From: CALTSX01 sp051647685
GTDB taxonomy: Bacteria; Chlamydiota; Chlamydiia; Chlamydiales; CALTSX01
Assembly: GCA_051647685.1 (NCBI GenBank)
Contig: JBOFEG010000006.1
Location: forward strand, 1-8,798
DNA length: 8,798 nucleotides
Direction of reading: 5' to 3'
Below, piece after piece: positions 6,445-8,798 of this stretch. Both the position numbers and the translations under genes were made by a program. The first letter of the stretch is position 1; each line of letters begins with the position of its first letter. The notes under the pieces are model-generated. The model was not told where the DNA came from and did not search any database. It saw nothing but the letters and a program-made list of their open reading frames with translations.

Positions 6445-8217
6445 CTAGGAACAACTATCAAAAGAAGGGATTTGTTCTTTACAGTAAGGCTTTTCACCAT
6501 ATCCAGTCGTCATAGGAAGACGCATCTCTAGCAGGAACTCTGTATGCAACGTATAATTTTCTTCTCGATCTGTCTTTATTTCTATAATAGTGGGAACAGC
6601 TTTTTCTTGTGCTTCCAAAATAGACTTCTGTAATTCATAGATAGAATCTGGAGAAAAATAGAGAAGGTTCAGAGAACTTGAAAATTCAGAAAAGCAGTAA
6701 GTATGTTTGCCTGCAAAACTTGTCTCGAACGCACTATTAGAAAGTACTTTTGCAACCGGTAAAAAAGAAAAAATTCCACCCCCTCCATTATTGATAATTA
6801 TAAATATGATTGGGATGGACTTTGACTTCAGTGGAAGCAAAGAGTTAAGGTCGTGAAGAGAGGTTAAATCGCCTAGCACAGCTATAATGGGTTTTTGTAG
6901 AGAGGTAGCAATCCCAATAGCTGTTGCTATATTTCCATCGATTCCAGAAATACCTCGATTTGCAAAAATCCTCAGAGGGCTAGTTGGGAAAAGGAGTGTA
7001 TCTGCATCTCGCACGGGCATGCTATTAGAGATAAATAGTGCAAAAGAAGTTTGGAGCTGGGATAAAAAAATAGGCAGATGTAATTCGCTTACTTTGGGTT
7101 TTTGGATATAAAAAATATGAATCCTTTTTTTTATCTCTTCACTCAAGGTTTTCCACTTGTTTAGATAAGCAGCAGAAGAAATTTCAAGGAAGGGAAAGAT
7201 TTGGTCACAAAAAGTAGTAGCTTTTACATAAAATCTATGGGTGAGTCTGTAGACAGGATTATAATTTTTGGAACTATTAGAAACATGTAGATAAGGAATG
7301 AAAGAGAGTTTTTCATTCCAAAGTAACCATCTCTTAGAAATCATTTTGTTTCCAAAGTGGATAATACAAGAAGGAATCAATTCACTATAAACAGATATAT
7401 CTAACAGGAGATCATAGTAAGCAATAATATTTGGACATTCATACCCTCGAATGTTAGAAGTGATATCTGCTAAAATGGGCCAATGCAATTTTTCAGCAAG
7501 AGCAATAATAGCTTGCATTTCTTTTTCGCAATCCATGGAACCCACTACGATAATTCCAGACCTATTAAAAGGAATTTGTTTTGATAAAGTTTGACAAAGA
7601 TGATTGGTTACTTGTTCGGGAGGAAAATATTGTGGGACATTTAACAAAGATTCAGTACTGTAAGAAAAATTTGGAGAAAATTCTAGCGGTTCTCGAAACA
7701 TTAGATTGATATGAACGGGGCCTCGCACAGGATAAATTAATTTAGAGAATGCATAACTCAATGAATGGCTCATCTTATGTATTGTTTCAGGTGAATCAGG
7801 AGGTGGGTAATCGCATTGCCAAACGACATGATTTGAAAAAATTCTTGCCTGGTCTGTAGTTTGATTGGATCCCATAGAGCGTAATTCACTAGGCCTGTCT
7901 GCGGTAAGAATAAGAACAGGAAGTTCTTGTTCAAAAGCTTCCATTATTGCTGGGTAAAGATTGGCTAATGCAGAACCTGAAGTAACAACAATAGCTACGG
8001 GATTTTTACTTTCTTTAGCATATCCTAAAGCATGAAAAGCTAAGCCTCTTTCATCAAAATGATAATGAGTTTGTATATAAGATGTATTAGATAAAAATAA
8101 GACAAGAGGAGTGCTTCTAGATCCATAACCAACATAACAATGAGTTATATTAGATAAAAGCATTTGTTTTATAACAATCCTACTCCATAATTCATTTAGA
8201 TTTTTTTCATCCGACAT
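6445..8217 (-). CDS. menD: MenD, SEPHCHC synthase (menaquinone biosynthesis)
   Basis: This 590-residue thiamine diphosphate enzyme joins 2-oxoglutarate (with loss of CO2) to isochorismate, giving 2-succinyl-5-enolpyruvyl-6-hydroxy-3-cyclohexene-1-carboxylate, the first committed step of the classical menaquinone route. The N-terminal pyrimidine-binding domain shows GYGSRSTPL at 30-38, the cofactor-activating Glu56 in HFDERGLAFHALG, TSGSALANLYPA at 79-90, TADRPSELR at 105-113 and GSNQT at 116-120. The C-terminal pyrophosphate domain has GISGIDGNIATA, then GDLTSLHDL with Asp450 and the paired Asn476-Asn477 in NNGGGGIFSFLP, the usual GD(x~26)NN metal and diphosphate motif. Length and motif order fit functional MenD. 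The ATG is supported by AAAGG six bases upstream. The collagen-like gene ends 18 bp before it, so the two may share a transcript. No other men gene is in the window. Confidence 0.95.
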   Translation of the reverse strand: MSDEKNLNELWSRIVIKQMLLSNITHCYVGYGSRSTPLVLFLSNTSYIQTHYHFDERGLAFHALGYAKESKNPVAIVVTSGSALANLYPAIMEAFEQELPVLILTADRPSELRSMGSNQTTDQARIFSNHVVWQCDYPPPDSPETIHKMSHSLSYAFSKLIYPVRGPVHINLMFREPLEFSPNFSYSTESLLNVPQYFPPEQVTNHLCQTLSKQIPFNRSGIIVVGSMDCEKEMQAIIALAEKLHWPILADITSNIRGYECPNIIAYYDLLLDISVYSELIPSCIIHFGNKMISKRWLLWNEKLSFIPYLHVSNSSKNYNPVYRLTHRFYVKATTFCDQIFPFLEISSAAYLNKWKTLSEEIKKRIHIFYIQKPKVSELHLPIFLSQLQTSFALFISNSMPVRDADTLLFPTSPLRIFANRGISGIDGNIATAIGIATSLQKPIIAVLGDLTSLHDLNSLLPLKSKSIPIIFIIINNGGGGIFSFLPVAKVLSNSAFETSFAGKHTYCFSEFSSSLNLLYFSPDSIYELQKSILEAQEKAVPTIIEIKTDREENYTLHTEFLLEMRLPMTTGYGEKPYCKEQIPSFDSCS

Positions 8218-8223
8218 TCTAAA

Positions 8224-8228
8224 CCTTT
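8224..8228 (-). promoter_or_regulatory. menD ribosome binding site
   Basis: AAAGG on the minus strand, six bases before the ATG at 8215-8217, is one of the few clear Shine-Dalgarno-like sites in the window and fixes the menD start. It lies in the 18-bp gap after the collagen-like stop codon, which is compatible with translation from a shared mRNA. Confidence 0.55.
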
Positions 8229-8235
8229 ATTAAGA

Positions 8236-8798
8236 TCATCCATCAAAAGGTAAATAAATTATAGATATTCTTTTGTGGTTTAACATGGTAACAATAGCTT
8301 GTCTACTAGAGTAAATTATTTGTAAATTAGATGTGGTATTAACACTAACGATCATTTGAACCAGATAAACAGGACTTGGTGGAAGAAATCCAGTTGAATA
8401 TGTACTGGTACCATTAAGTGTAATAAAAAACTTACATTCATCCATTGGTGGCCTGTCATTTGATACAGTATAGAAGTTGACATAATAATCACCAGGTAAC
8501 AATTGGAAAGTCGTGTTATTTATTTGAGTTATTCGAGTTCCTTTTTGTACTTTAGGTGGGGAATCAAATTCCATTGGTGTTTGATCATCTATTAGAGTTT
8601 GGGAATCACCAGTAGTAAAAAGGTGATCAAGAGAATTTGGTCCAGTAGCACCTGTCGTACCTGCATTACCTGTAGCACCTGTAGATCCGGTTGTTCCTGT
8701 AGCACCTGCATTACCTGTAGCACCTGTAGCACCTGTAGTTCCTGTAGTTCCACGTGCACCTGTAGCACCTATAGATCCGGTTGTTCCTGTAGTTCCAC
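8236..8798 (-). CDS. Collagen-like surface protein with BclA/C1q-like C-terminal domain (N-terminus beyond window)
   Basis: The frame is open from the right edge to a TGA at 8236-8238, giving 187 visible codons; the true start is outside the window. The visible part begins with 18 uninterrupted Gly-X-Y triplets (GTT, GAT, GSI, GNA, GAR, GPN), which would form a collagen-type triple helix. Proline is almost absent and threonine fills most Y positions, as in Bacillus and Legionella-type bacterial collagens, where Thr can carry sugars. About 130 residues follow without repeats: SLDHLFTTGDSQ..., then KGTRITQINNTTFQLLPGDYYVNFYTVS, and a final ISIIYLPFDG. The pattern of short beta strands with the PGDYYVNF-type motif resembles the trimerising jelly-roll of BclA/C1q-like proteins. 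The family call for that domain is by eye. A trimeric, secreted or surface filament is inferred. menD follows after 18 bp. Confidence 0.8.
   Translation of the reverse strand, partial: GTTGTTGSIGATGARGTTGTTGATGATGNAGATGTTGSTGATGNAGTTGATGPNSLDHLFTTGDSQTLIDDQTPMEFDSPPKVQKGTRITQINNTTFQLLPGDYYVNFYTVSNDRPPMDECKFFITLNGTSTYSTGFLPPSPVYLVQMIVSVNTTSNLQIIYSSRQAIVTMLNHKRISIIYLPFDG
8635..8796 (-). repeat. Tandem 9-bp collagen repeat (GGT GCT ACA type)
   Basis: Eighteen in-frame 9-bp units encode Gly-X-Y, and the array continues past the right edge. Units are not identical but recur in larger blocks: GGAACAACCGGATCTAYAGG appears twice, followed each time by GGTGCTACA. Such block similarity suggests growth by duplication or slippage, and array length probably varies between strains. 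Confidence 0.85.

Noticed and set aside
6887..7111. Plus-strand open frame (74 codons) inside menD
   Set aside because: It is antisense to the conserved cofactor-binding part of MenD and is explained as a shadow frame.
8236..8574. A short 112-residue protein starting at the ATG at 8574
   Set aside because: The same frame continues upstream through the collagen triplets to the window edge, so this Met is internal.
8635..8798. CRISPR-like or intergenic satellite repeat
   Set aside because: Units are 9 bp, contiguous and in frame with Gly-X-Y coding; there are no spacers.

Overview
This AT-rich window looks like part of the chromosome of an intracellular, Gram-negative-type bacterium. An environmental chlamydia (Chlamydiota, such as the Parachlamydia or Rhabdochlamydia groups) is my best guess, made without any database search. 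The clues are a multi-pass membrane protein resembling nucleotide (TLC/NTT-type) carriers, a WaaE-like LPS-core glycosyltransferase, a secreted lipoprotein, the remains of what looks like a host-directed effector, and genes that mostly lack strong Shine-Dalgarno sequences.

Layout. Positions 1-1620 (minus) encode most of a lipoprotein with a DUF3857-like region and a transglutaminase domain; its C-terminus lies beyond the left edge. Upstream on the same strand is a family 2 glycosyltransferase (1708-2451). A 70-92 bp divergent region separates it from a plus-strand pair: a 12-helix transporter (2544-3842) and, 26 bp later, a full-length 565-residue malic enzyme (3869-5566). From 5582 to 6291 (minus) lies a broken gene, separated from malic enzyme by only 15 bp. 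After an AT-rich spacer come two more minus-strand genes: menD (6445-8217) and, 18 bp upstream of it, a collagen-like protein (8236 to beyond the right edge) with 18 visible Gly-X-Y triplets and a compact C-terminal domain resembling that of Bacillus BclA.

How the genes may work together. Malic enzyme and its transporter form a probable two-gene unit for C4-acid/pyruvate metabolism and metabolite import. MenD makes the first committed intermediate of classical menaquinone synthesis. The glycosyltransferase, lipoprotein and collagen-like protein all belong to the cell envelope.

The most interesting item is the broken gene at 5582-6291. Correcting three single-base shifts and one stop codon gives a 236-residue protein. 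It would combine two EPIYA-like tyrosine sites (one YDIP, one YEEI, resembling Crk- and Src-type SH2 ligands) with a consensus class II SH3 ligand, APPVPPK. That combination suggests a former (or still variable) effector that targeted host tyrosine-kinase signalling. No RNA genes, insertion sequences or CRISPR arrays were seen.
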